64,000 nt of DNA, taken from assembly GCA_018401055.1 (NCBI GenBank), contig JAGYLB010000093.1, positions 22,982-86,981 on the forward strand, in the 5' to 3' direction. The stretch is from Roseicyclus sp. GTDB taxonomy: Bacteria; Pseudomonadota; Alphaproteobacteria; Rhodobacterales; Rhodobacteraceae. The translations under genes and the position numbers were made by a program. This document shows, piece after piece, positions 1-8,611 of this stretch (positions are counted from its first letter, which is position 1; every line of letters starts with the position of its first letter). The notes beneath the pieces are model-generated. The model saw nothing but the letters and a program-made list of their open reading frames with translations, was not told the origin of the DNA and ran no database searches.

Positions 1-120
1 CGCATAGGCTTTGGGCCAGATCGCGCGGGCGCAAGGTCGCATCGGCCAGCGCCTTGCGCAGATCGGCGGGGCTGGGTCGGGAGTGGGCGAGGGGGCGGCC
101 AGAGGCATGCTGTGCTCCAT
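1..120 (-). CDS. Probable 5' end of haem-degrading factor HmuS (partial)
   Basis: A minus-strand reading frame enters the window edge. ATG codons lie at 120 and 108. From about position 66 down to the edge, a neighbouring frame reads ADLRKALADATLRPRDLAQS, which resembles the N-terminal helix of HmuS/ChuS-type proteins (a short '..RERDLA..LG' motif). The two parts are in different frames, so one single-base break near 66-80 has to be assumed. HmuS proteins bind or degrade haem in the cytoplasm. Divergent placement from exbB-tonB beside a TGA-N9-TC operator suits this role. Only about 40 residues are visible, so the call is tentative. Confidence 0.35.
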   Translation of the reverse strand, partial: MEHSMPLAAPSPTPDPAPPICARRWPMRPCARAIWPKAYA

Positions 121-176
121 GTCGGGGAAACCGGACTGGGGCTGGGGCTGCGTGCAAGCAGGGGCCTCGCTGTTGT

Positions 177-191
177 TGACAAAATTAGTCG
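177..191. promoter_or_regulatory. Iron-Rhodo-box-like operator
   Basis: TGACAAAATTAGTCG is a near-perfect match to TGA-N9-TCA, with only the last base differing. The same core (ATTAGTC) recurs as a perfect palindrome before hmuT at 8511-8525. TGA-N9-TCA is the iron-responsive motif assigned to RirA-type regulation in Rhodobacterales. The site lies between the divergent hmuS-like gene and the secreted protein/exbB operon, so it could repress both when iron is plentiful. Confidence 0.6.
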
Positions 192-299
192 GCTTTTGTA
201 GCCGGATCAAGCGCGCTGTCGGTCCAATGCCCCGATGGCCCGCATCGCAAGCCCGCAAGGCGCCAGCCCATCCCGCCCCTCGATCCTGCCGGTGATCCC

Positions 300-705
300 A
301 TGCGCCTTGTTCTCTTGACGTGTTGCCTGCTTCTGCCTGCCCATCTCGCGCTTGCCCAGGAGCCGCCCGGCCGTCTTGCGCTGGAATTGAACCGGATCGA
401 TCTGCTCGACGGCGCGTGCCGGCTGACCTTTCTGACGCTCAACAGCCTTGGCGCCGATCTTGACGCGCTGTCGGTCGAAACCGTGCTGATCGACACCTAA
501 GGGTCGGGTCGAGCGCCTGACACTCTTTGACTTCGGCGCCTTGCCCGACGGCGTGCCACGCGTGCGCCAGTTCGACATTCCGGGCCTCGCCTGCGAGGGG
601 CTGGGCCGCGTCTTGATCAATGGCGTGGCGACATGCAGCCCGGCCGATGGCTGCGCGATGGGGCTCGAGCTGTCGACGCGCACGGATGTTGAGGTGATCG
701 GATGA
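300..705 (+). CDS. Small secreted protein of the exbB-tonB operon
   Basis: Residues 1-20 form a clear Sec signal peptide (MRLVLLTCC..., cleavage after LALAQ). The mature part is about 115 residues with several Cys, and I do not recognise its family by name. The frame breaks near 498: the apparent TAA is removed if one base of 'cctaagg' is extra, after which the protein runs on as GRVERLTLFDFGALPDG and ends in ELSTRTDVEVIG. The stop overlaps the exbB start (ATGA), so the two are translationally coupled. Leading the Ton motor genes suggests a periplasmic accessory in haem uptake, but its function is unknown. Confidence 0.7.
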
Positions 706-1382
706 GCGCCCTCGATCTTCTGCCCGCCCGTCTGGCAGCTTTGGCCGATCTTGGGGGGCCGGTCATCGTGATCTTGCTTGCGCTTTCCGTCGTCGCTCTC
801 GCCTGCATCTTGTGGAAGCTCTGGCAATTCCGTGCGCTGGGCGTGGGGCGCCATGCCGAGATCTTGCGCGCGATGGCGGCGCTCGATGCAGGCGACAGGC
901 GGGGGGCGGCGGAGGCGCTTGCGCGCAGCCCCAACCATCTGGCGCCGGTCCTGATCGCCGCCTTGCAGGGCGATGCGTCGGGCAAACCACGCCTGATCGC
1001 CATGGCCGAGGCGCGGCTGGCCGAGGTCGCGCGCGGGTTCCGCCTGCTCGACAGCATCGCGCAGGTGGCGCCGCTCTTGGGTCTCTTCGGCACGGTTCTG
1101 GGCATGATCGACGCCTTTCGGGCCTTGCAGGCGGCGGGCGATGCGGTCGATCCCTCGATCCTTGCGGGCGGCATCTGGGTCGCGCTTTTGACCACGGCGG
1201 CGGGGCTGGCCGTCGCCATGCCGACCGGTCTGGCGCTGGGCTATTTCGAAAGCCGCGCGGCGCAGGAGCGCGGCCGGATCGATCTTGCGCTCGAAACCCT
1301 GTGCCACCCGATGCGGGGCGCGCAACCCGGGGCGCTTTCGCCGACCTATCCGCTGCAGCCCGTGTTCGCTCATGTCCCTTAG
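702..1382 (+). CDS. exbB: ExbB/TolQ-family proton channel
   Basis: This 226-residue protein belongs to the MotA/TolQ/ExbB family. It is the inner-membrane stator that, with ExbD, passes protons and energises TonB. Three membrane segments are visible at about residues 20-41, 118-137 and 157-180. The family signature is seen in APLLGLFGTVLGMIDAF (123-139) and ALLTTAAGLAVAMP (161-174). The ATG overlaps the preceding stop, and the 3' end overlaps the first exbD by 11 bases. No frame break is present. Its position before two exbD genes and tonB, and upstream of hmuR, makes it the dedicated haem-uptake motor. Confidence 0.9.
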   Translation: MSALDLLPARLAALADLGGPVIVILLALSVVALACILWKLWQFRALGVGRHAEILRAMAALDAGDRRGAAEALARSPNHLAPVLIAALQGDASGKPRLIAMAEARLAEVARGFRLLDSIAQVAPLLGLFGTVLGMIDAFRALQAAGDAVDPSILAGGIWVALLTTAAGLAVAMPTGLALGYFESRAAQERGRIDLALETLCHPMRGAQPGALSPTYPLQPVFAHVP

Positions 1383-1759
1383 GCAAACCCCATGGCGCCG
1401 CCGCCCCATCGCGCTGACGCCGCTGATCGACATCATCTTCTTGCTGCTTCTTTTCTTCATGCTCAGCTCGACCTTCACCCGCTTTGCCGAGCTGCCGCTG
1501 TCGCAGGCAGGCACAGGCGCTGCCCAAGGTGCAGCACCGCTTTTCGTGCAGCTGCGCCCCCAAGACGTCATGCTGAACGGGGTGGCTGTGCCGCTCGATG
1601 ATCTGCCATCGGCCATCGCGGCGCTGGCCCCGCCCGCGGCGGAGGGCGCGCAAACGCTGCTCGTCACGCTTTGCGCCCGAGGTCACATCGCAACGGCTTG
1701 TCGATCTGCTGACCCGCCTGCGCGGCCTGCCCGGTCTTGCCGTCAGCGTGCTGGACTAG
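1372..1759 (+). CDS. exbD: ExbD/TolR biopolymer transport protein (first copy)
   Basis: The N-terminus is basic (RQTPWRRRP), followed by a membrane helix containing LTPLIDIIFLLLLFFML and a periplasmic domain. Asp20 in the helix is the conserved protonatable residue of ExbD (Asp25 in E. coli), so this copy should be proton-competent. The start at 1372 overlaps exbB. One frame break near 1676 ('ctttgcgcccgag') is needed; after it the protein continues EVTSQRLVDLLTRLRGL and ends in VSVLD. A second exbD follows five bases later. Confidence 0.85.
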
Positions 1760-1763
1760 ACTG

Positions 1764-2161
1764 ATGGCGCTGGCCCCGATCCCCCCGCGCCGCAGGCCCG
1801 ACCCGATGATCGCGCTCATCAACATCGTGTTCCTGATGCTGGTGTTCTTCTTGGTCGCTGCCGCCGTCGCCCCCCCGCTCGAACGTGGGGTGGCACTGGT
1901 GCAGGCCAACAGGCTGGAGGGGCGCGCGCCACCCGATGCTGCTGTCATCTTTGCCGATGGCACGATGCTCTATCGCGGGGCCGAGGATCACGTCGGGCGG
2001 CTATCTGGCGGCCCGCCTGTCCGAGACGCGCGGGGGTGCCGGGCTGCGGCTGGTGCCCGACCGCGACCTGCCCGCCGCGCAGCTGCTGGCCATCGCCACC
2101 GATCTGCGCCGTGCAGGCGCGGCCGAGATCTGGATCGTGACCGAAAGGGGCTCTGCGGTGA
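1764..2161 (+). CDS. exbD: ExbD-like protein with Asn at the catalytic Asp position (second copy)
   Basis: The layout is as in the first copy: a basic start (PPRRRPD), a helix (PMIALINIVFLMLVFFLVAA) and a periplasmic domain. Residue 20, which aligns with Asp20 of the first ExbD and Asp25 of E. coli ExbD, is Asn (codon AAC). This copy therefore lacks the proton-carrying carboxylate. A frame break near 1995 moves the frame to YLAARLSETRGGAGLRLV, and another near 2145 leads to a TGA that overlaps the tonB GTG. It probably forms a mixed ExbD pair with its neighbour. Confidence 0.8.
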
Positions 2162-3059
2162 CCCGCTCGGGCGGGGGCGGTGGCCAGCGCGGCGGCGCTG
2201 GTCTCCGGTCGGTCTGCATGCGGGCGGGTTGATCGCGCTGGCCCCGCGCCGCCCCAAACGCTGGCCGGTGGGCCGCCGCAGCTGGCGATGCTCAGCACCG
2301 GGTTCGAGGATGCGGTGGCGGGCGGGGTCATGGGCACCACCGACCCTGTGCGCACCGATCCGGTCGCCCCGCAACGGTCGATGCGCTGTCTGCACCCGTT
2401 CGAGAAACCTTGCAGGCCGTGACGCCCCCGCGCCTCCCCCTGCGCCTTCCGTGGCCAGTGTCTCCACCACTGTTCTCGCGCCCGTTCAGCAGGCCGTCGC
2501 ACCGACCGTTCCAGCCGCAACGACACCAACCGCTCAAACCACCCCCGCAGCGCCGCCCGAGACCGTCCTCGCCCGCGATGCCCCTGTCGCGCAGACCCCG
2601 ACCGAGGATACGCCGCGCCCACAACCGCGCGCGGACCGGCCTGATCCCCAGCCGCACGCCCAGACCCCACCCAGACAGACGGCCCCGGCCCCGCAGGGCG
2701 ACGCAGCCGAGACGCGGCGCGCGGGCGATACCGGGGGCGCGGCGCAAGGCAACGCCCCGCACGCAGTCAGGCGTAGGCGGGCAGGCGGCCAGCGACGGGC
2801 GCGCCGCCGCCGAATATCCGCAACGCGTCAGCCGCCATCTCGCGCGCCTCAACCGGCCCGATGCGCGCTGACGGGGCCGCGATCATCGCCTTCACCATCG
2901 CGCCCTGATGGCGGTCTGGCAGCCGTGTCCATCGCGCAATCCTCGGGCCAGCCCGAGTTCGACCGTCTCGCCATCGCCTATATCCAGCGCGGCGCTCCCT
3001 TTCCGGCCCCGCCCGCAGGCGCACAACGCAGCTACAATGTCACGGTCCGTGGCCGCTGA
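2158..3059 (+). CDS. tonB: TonB energy-transducing protein
   Basis: The protein has a membrane anchor (LHAGGLIALAP), a long Pro/Ala/Thr-rich periplasmic spacer and a C-terminal TonB domain. The domain is seen in AAEYPQRVSRHLARLNRPD, GGLAAVSIAQSSGQPEFDRL and the ending RSYNVTVRGR. It links the ExbB/ExbD motor to the receptor HmuR. The proposed start is the GTG at 2158, which overlaps the exbD stop. At least four frame breaks are needed, at about 2170-2230, 2270, 2370 and 2780-2870. The N-terminal half is the least certain reconstruction in the window; the C-terminal domain is clear. Confidence 0.8.
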
Positions 3060-3193
3060 CGGCAAAGGCGGCCCGACCGGACAGTCTAATCTTGACAGTT
3101 TTTGTAAGAATTATTAACCCATCCCACGGACCCGCGACCCACCGCCTCCGGCAGGCCTGCATCATCTCACGCAGACAGCATACGGAGGGCGGC
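3060..3193 (+). promoter_or_regulatory. tonB-hmuR intergenic region
   Basis: This AT-richer gap precedes hmuR. A TTGACA at 3092-3097 could be a -35 element, with TA-rich sequence (TTATTAA) after it at an imperfect spacing. A partial ATTAG-like motif (rc of ctaatc, 3086-3091) recalls the iron boxes, but there is no TGA-N9-TCA match. A GGAGGG sequence about ten bases before the hmuR ATG is the likely ribosome-binding site. Confidence 0.3.
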
Positions 3194-5204
3194 ATGCGTC
3201 GCATCACCCATCTTTTGACCACGGCATTGGTTGCGGTCGCAGGCCATGGCGCGCAGGCGCAGACCCAAGAGCTTGGCTTCACCCTCGATCCCATCTTGCT
3301 CGGTTCGGCCTTCCGCGATGATCGCGCGCTGCTCGATGCGCCGGTCGCCGCGACCGTGCTTGACGCAGACGCACTGGCCAACCGGCAAGCCGCCGGATTC
3401 GAGGCGCTGATCGGCGACATTCCCGGCCTGACGATCGACGGCGGCCCGCGCGGCATGGCGCAAGAGCCCAATATCCGCGGCTTTCGGGACCAGCAGATCG
3501 TGCTGCGCTTCGATGGCGGGCGCTTCAACTACAGCCAGGGCCATCGCGGGCGCTTTTTCGTCGATCCCGCGCTGATCGGACGGGTCGAGGTGGTGCGCGG
3601 CGGCGGATCGACCCTGTTCGGATCGGGCGCGCTGGGCGGCGTGATCTCGGTCGAGACGAGTGGATGTGGCCGACCTGATCCAGCCCGGTCAGACCATGGG
3701 CGGGCGGGTCAACCTTGGCTACAGCAGCAATGGCGAACGGGCGACGGCAAACACCACGCTTTTCGCCGATTACGGCGGTTTTGACGCGCTCCTGTTTCTG
3801 GGCACGCGCCAGATGGGCGCCGATGTCGAAACGGGCGGCGGCGCGCACGGTGCCGTTTTCCCAACTCGACAGCTTCAACGGCATGCTCCAAGCTGGGCTT
3901 CGAGCGCGTCGCAAGACAGCCGGATCGAGCTGAGCTTCTCGCGCTTTCTCGATGACGGGCTTGTGCCCTCCAACGCCAACGGTCTTGCCGGCCCCGGAAA
4001 CCCGGTCGTCGATCGCGCGGCGCAGGTCGACAGCTTTCGCCTGACGTGGGATTACGCGCCCGCAGGGTCCGACCTGATCGACCTGTCGGTCCTGTTCTAT
4101 GCCGAACGGCTGGGCATCACCGAAACCCGTGTCGACACACCGCGTCTGGATGACACGACCTACGACACCACCGGGCTTGAGATCACCAACCGCTCCAGCC
4201 TGTCGCTGGGCGTGCCGGTCGATCTGGTCTACGGGATCGAGATCTTGCGCGACACCCAGCAGGGCCTGCGCAACGGCGCGCCGCGCCCGGCCTTTCCCGA
4301 TGCCGAGGCGACGACCATCGCCGGTTTCGTTGAAGGCACCTTTGCGCTTGGCCCGCAATTCGACCTGATCGCGGGCCTGCGCTACGACCGCTACGACCGC
4401 GACCCCGATGATCCCGCGCTGTCTAGCGTGACGAACGAATTCCTGTCGCCACGGCTGGGCCTGAGCTACCGGCCGACCGAGGATTGGCAGGTCTATGCCA
4501 ACCTGTCGCGCGCCTTTCGCGCGCCGTCCCTGACCGAGCTCTACAACAGCGGTCTGCATTTCCCGGGCAATCCCTTCGGCTTTCCGCCCAACAACTTCTT
4601 CGTGCCCAACCCCAACCTGCGCCCCGAGGCCTCGACCCAGGTCGAGATCGGCGCGCGGCTGGATCGGGCGGGCCAATGGCGCGACGGCGACCGGCTGAGT
4701 TTTGCGGCCAGTGCCTATTACGCCGATGCGACCGATTACATCGACCAGACCGTCAGCATCGCGGGCGGCACCACGACCTTCGTCAATGTCGATGCGCGGC
4801 TCTGGGGCTTCGAGGCCGAGGTGGATTACGACGCGGGCGACTGGTTTGTCGGCGCGGGTCTGGGCATCGCGCGCGGGCAATCCAGCGACGGGTTCGCGCT
4901 GGGTTCCTTGCCGCAAGACGGGCTGACGCTCACGGCAGGGTTCCGCCCGACGCAAGATTGGGAACTGGGCGCGCGCGCCACGCTGGCCGCCGAGCAAGAC
5001 CGTCTGCCCGCGGGCGGCACGGCTGGACCGGGTTACGAATTGCTCGACCTGTTCGCGACCTTCGCGCCGGACCGGGGCGCGCTGGCGGGCAGCACGATCC
5101 GTATCGGCCTCGATAACGTCTTTGACGAAAGCTACACGATCTATCCCAACGGCTTGCCGCAAACGGGGCGCAGTCTGCAGATCACGGCCAGCTTCACCTT
5201 CTGA
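3194..5204 (+). CDS. hmuR: TonB-dependent haem receptor
   Basis: This is an outer-membrane beta-barrel receptor for haem. It has a signal peptide (residues 1-22), a plug domain (GFEALIGDIPGLTIDGG; PNIRGFRDQQIVLRFDG; RVEVVRGGGSTLFGSGALGG) and a barrel that ends in Phe (LQITASFTF). The haem-receptor FRAP and NPNL boxes are present as SRAFRAPSLTELY and NPNLRPE. A His lies between them (GLHFPGN), as in HemR-type receptors, where it contacts haem. Frame breaks occur near 3655 (an extra A in 'acgagtgg') and in a cluster at 3846-3920. It follows tonB and ends at a strong terminator. Confidence 0.9.
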
Positions 5205-5225
5205 CGGTGCAGGGCCAGCATAACG

Positions 5226-5268
5226 AAAAACCGCCGCGAGCCATCGGCGCGCGGCGGTTTTGTTTTTC
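5226..5268 (+). terminator. Rho-independent terminator after hmuR
   Basis: An 8-bp GC stem, CCGCCGCG (5231-5238) with CGCGGCGG (5250-5257), is flanked by A-runs and followed by TTTTGTTTTT. The A and T runs make it work on both strands, so it can also end the facing hmoA-side transcript. Confidence 0.9.
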
Positions 5269-5288
5269 TAGGGCGGGGCGTAACCGTC

Positions 5289-5618
5289 TCAAGCTGCGGC
5301 CGTGCGGGAAATCTGCTGGATCGCGGTAAAGCCCTCGAAGCTCGGTTGCCCCTCGTGCAGCTTGCGGGTGCTGCCCGCATTGGCATGGGCCGCGCGGAAC
5401 TGCTCAGACCTTGTCCATGCGGAAAAAGCCGCCTCGCTTTCCCACACGGTGTGGGAGGCATAGAGGATTGTGCCATCCTCGCGTTCCTTGCTCTTGAGCA
5501 TGTGGAATTCGACAAAGCCCTCCATCTCCTTCAGGTGGCTGTCGCGGCCCAGCCAGAGCGCCTCGAAGGCATCGGCATTCTCGGGGCGGACGGTGAAGCG
5601 GTTCATGGCTAGATACAT
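5289..5618 (-). CDS. IsdG/HmoA-like haem-degrading monooxygenase
   Basis: This 109-residue protein has the antibiotic-biosynthesis-monooxygenase fold. The IsdG catalytic triad positions are matched almost exactly: Asn6, Trp68 and His78 (Asn7, Trp67 and His77 in IsdG). It should open the haem ring oxidatively in the cytoplasm and release iron. The ATG at 5618 was chosen over an upstream one at 5657 because AAGGAGAG lies at the right distance and the product then starts MYLAMNRFTVRPE. It is the last gene of the hmuTUV transcript, about 35 bases after hmuV, which fits the use of imported haem. Confidence 0.8.
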   Translation of the reverse strand: MYLAMNRFTVRPENADAFEALWLGRDSHLKEMEGFVEFHMLKSKEREDGTILYASHTVWESEAAFSAWTRSEQFRAAHANAGSTRKLHEGQPSFEGFTAIQQISRTAAA

Positions 5619-5653
5619 CGGTCTCTCCTTCTGGTCTTGGTGGTGGATGTAAC

Positions 5654-6440
5654 TCACCCCGCGCGGCGGGCCATGTGGGGCAGCACAAAGGTCGCGGGTG
5701 CGGGTGGGGTCGCGTTGATGCGCAGGCTGCAGCCATAGGCCGCGCTCAAGATGGCATCAGTGAACACGGCGGCAGGCGGACCCGCGGCAAGACAGCGCCC
5801 GTCTTGCATCAAGAGCACCTGATCGGCGTGGATCGCCGTCAGGTTCAGGTCATGCATCACCGCAACGACACCGCCGCCCCTGCGGGCATAGTCCGCCATC
5901 ACCTCCATCACCTCAAGCTGGTGGCCGATGTCGAGACTTCGCGACCGGCTCATCCAGAAACAGCCAGCGCGCGCCATCGGGCCCAACCGGGTCCCAGACC
6001 TGCGCCAGAACGCGGGCCAGTTGCGCGCGTTGCTGCTCGCCGCCCGACAGTTCCTGATAAAACCGGCCTTCGAACCCGGCCAGCCCGACCCGCGCCAAAG
6101 CCTCGCTGGCGCGGGGTGCGGGCGCGGGCGTGGCGGCGGCGATCAGGCCCAGCCGCACGATTTCCAGCACAGTATAGGGAAAGGCGATGCGGCTGGCCTG
6201 CGGCAGCACGGCGCGGCGCGTGGCCAGCCGCCAGCCGGGCAGGGCAGCGATATCCACCCCGTCGAGCGTGACCTGGCCCCGGTACGGCAGATCTTGGGTC
6301 AGCGCGCGCAACAGCGTCGTCTTGCCCGACCCGTTCGGCCCCACGATCATGGTGATCTGCCCCGGCCGCGCGGTCAGCGACACACCGCGCAAGATAGGCG
6401 TTCCCGCAAGGTCGGCATGGATATCGGTCGCGCTCAGCAT
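5654..6440 (-). CDS. hmuV: Haem ABC transporter ATPase
   Basis: This is an ABC ATPase with Walker A GPNGSGKT (residues 34-41), Q-loop Gln81, signature LSGGEQQR (131-138), Walker B WLFLDEP (159-165) and an H-loop His in AVMHDLNL. It powers haem import through HmuU. A frame break near 5930 separates the Walker B region from the part reading SLDIGHQLEVMEVMADYARR. The gene starts four bases after the hmuU stop. Confidence 0.9.
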
Positions 6441-6444
6441 CGGC

Positions 6445-7531
6445 TCACAGGTCCAGCAGGCTGCGGTTGCGCAGCAAGATCCACAAGAAGAACGGGCCGC
6501 CCAAGGTGGCGGTGACGATCCCGATCGGCAATTCGGCAGGCGCGATGATGCTGCGTGCGATCATGTCGGCGCCGATCAGCAGCGCGGCGCCCAGCAAGGC
6601 GGCATTGGGCAGCAGATGGCGGTGATCGGGCCCGGTCAGGATGCGCAACAGATGCGGCACGACGATGCCGACAAAGCCGATCCCGCCCGAGACAGCGACG
6701 GCGGCCCCGGTCGCGCTCAGCCACCGTCAGGATGGATATGGCCTTCATCCGCTGCACCGGGATGCCCAGATGCGCAGCAGGCCCTTCCCCCAGCGCAAGC
6801 GCGTTGAGCGACCGCGCCAGAAAGGGCGTGACCGTCAGAACTAACGCGATCAGCGGGCCTGCGACCAGCACCTTGTCCCATGTCGCGCCCGCCAGCGAGC
6901 CCAAGCCCCAAAAGGTCAGATCGCGCAGTTGCGCATCATCTGCCATGTAGATCAGCACGCCCGACACCGCCCCCGCCAAAGCCCCCAGCGCGATGCCGCC
7001 CAAAAGCATGACCGCGACCGAGGTGCGCCCCCGGCTGGTCGAAATGCGATACAAAAACAACGTCGTGAGCCAGCCGCCCAGAAAGGCCGCCAGCGGCACG
7101 AGGTAGAAGCCCACCACCTCTTGCAGCGCCAGCGGTCAGCAGCCCGCCCAGCACGATGGCCGTGATCGCGCCTCAGCCCCGCGCCCGCACCCACGCCCAC
7201 CAGTCCCGGATCGGCCAGCGGGTTGCGAAAGAGCCCCTGCATCACACGCCCCCGACACCGCCAGCGCCGCCCCCACCAGCAGGCCAAGCACCAGACGCGG
7301 CAGACGGATGTCGAACAAGATCAACGCCTCACGCGTGCCCATGGCCTCGCCCCGGGCGATCTGCCCCAAGGCTGACCACAGGCTGACCCCTGAGGCGCCG
7401 ACCCCCAGCGACAGGGTGGAGGTAGCAAGCACCAGCGCCACAAGGCCCAGCATCACGCGTCGCGCGCGCCCTTGGCGGTCGCCCGCCACGGGGCGGGGCC
7501 TGCGCAGCGCGGCTGGATCGGTCGCAACCAT
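6445..7531 (-). CDS. hmuU: Haem ABC transporter permease (FecCD family)
   Basis: This is a polytopic inner-membrane permease. Typical FecCD segments include LPRLVLGLLVGAALAVSG, GLFRNPLADPGLVGVGAGA and the C-terminal ELPIGIVTATLGGPFFLWIL. The last of these carries the PIG-type loop that contacts the ATPase. It imports haem handed over by HmuT. Frame breaks are needed near 7250, 7140 and 6720; every piece is conserved. The start at 7531 lies six bases after the hmuT stop. Confidence 0.88.
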
Positions 7532-7537
7532 CCCGGA

Positions 7538-8422
7538 TCAGCCCTGCGCCTGCCGGAACGCGGCGCTCAGCGCCTCGACGGCTTGCGGCGTGCGCGGGCC
7601 AAAGCCCAGCAGCAAGAGGACCCGGCTGGCGCACGATCGCGCCGGTCTGCGCCGCGCGCGTGCGGCCCAGAACGGGATGGGCGAGGATGTCGGCGGCATC
7701 CGCCGCATGATCGCCCGAGCGGTCCATCATCAAGATCACATCCGGATCGGCCAGCAGCACCGCCTCGTCGCTGACCCGCTGGTAGCCGAAAAAGCCCGAC
7801 AGGGCATTCACCCCGCCCGCCAGTTCGATGATGCCTTGCGCAGCAGTATCTGCGCCTGCCGCCATCACGCGCCCGCCCTGCAGCGACAAGATGAACAGCA
7901 CGCGGGGCGGGGTCTCGGTCCGTCCGGCGGCGATGGCACCCGTCAGGGCCGCCTCGACCTCGGCCACCAGCCGCGCGCCGTTCTCGGGCACGCCCAAGGC
8001 TTCGGCCACGATGGTGATCTTGGTCAGGATCGCCGCCGCGTCATGGCCTTCGGGCACGGTGACCAGCGCGATATCGGCGGCGCGCAGCACCTCCATCGTC
8101 TCGGGCGGTCCGCTGCCCTCGATGGCAAGGATCAGGTCGGGCGCGACCGACAAGACCCCCTCGGGCGACAAGGCGCGGACATAGCCGACATCGGGCAGTG
8201 CCTCGGCCTCGGGCGGAAAGCTGGAGGTCGTGTCGCGCGCCACCAGCCGGTCGCTTTGCCCCAGCGCATAGACGATTTCCGTCACAGCACCGCCCAGCGC
8301 TCAGCGACCCTGTCGCCTTGGTCCGCGCGGACAGGCGACAGGGCGAGCCCCGCGATTATGGCCAACACAATCAGCCCAAGTTTCAGAGGCGCGCGTACTG
8401 CGCCAAAGTTTCCAGCCGCCAT
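7538..8422 (-). CDS. hmuT: Periplasmic haem-binding protein
   Basis: This is a cluster A substrate-binding protein of the BtuF/HmuT family. The ATG at 8422 gives a convincing signal peptide (VRAPLKLGLIVLAIIAGLAL...VRA). The mature protein contains TEIVYALGQSDRLVARDTTS, a typical HmuT start, and GGVNALSGFFGYQ. A frame break near 8290 separates the signal peptide from the rest. Another near 7625 shifts the last part to LLLLGFGPRTPQAVEAL. Two ATGs further upstream (8452, 8485) are alternatives, but they would lengthen the signal peptide unnaturally. It is the first gene of hmuTUV-hmoA and lies under an iron box. Confidence 0.88.
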
Positions 8423-8510
8423 CGAGGGCCCATCCATCACGGAAAATGACATTGCGGGCTGGCTGCGTCGGGCAACCGACGTCACTGGCCGGGGCCTGTG
8501 CCCCTATCGC

Positions 8511-8525
8511 TGACTAAATTAGTCA
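8511..8525. promoter_or_regulatory. Iron-Rhodo-box operator of hmuTUV
   Basis: TGACTAAATTAGTCA is a perfect 15-base palindrome with a single central base, and it matches TGA-N9-TCA exactly. It lies about 90 bases upstream of the hmuT start. Its partial twin is at 177-191. Repression by an iron or Fe-S sensing regulator (RirA/IscR type) is the likely role. Confidence 0.7.
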
Positions 8526-8533
8526 AGATATGT

Positions 8534-8552
8534 CGGGGTGCAAGGCACCCCG
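8534..8552 (-). terminator. Stem-loop after the flavin oxidase gene
   Basis: The perfect 8-bp stem CGGGGTGC-AAG-GCACCCCG lies 60 bases beyond the stop of the flavin amine oxidase and just before the hmuT iron box. No T-run follows on the minus strand, so intrinsic termination would be weak. It still separates the two transcription units. Confidence 0.45.
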
Positions 8553-8611
8553 TGTCTGGCGATGCGCAACAACCGCCGGTGCCGCCTGCATTGGTCTTTT
8601 GGCCGCGCCCC

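Noticed and set aside
11..295. 94-codon plus-strand frame at the left edge
   Set aside because: It overlaps the more plausible hmuS-like minus-strand start and the iron box, and its composition is typical of a shadow frame.
3525..5162. Open frame of 545 codons on the minus strand across hmuR
   Set aside because: hmuR on the plus strand has clear receptor motifs; the antisense frame has none and no ribosome-binding site.
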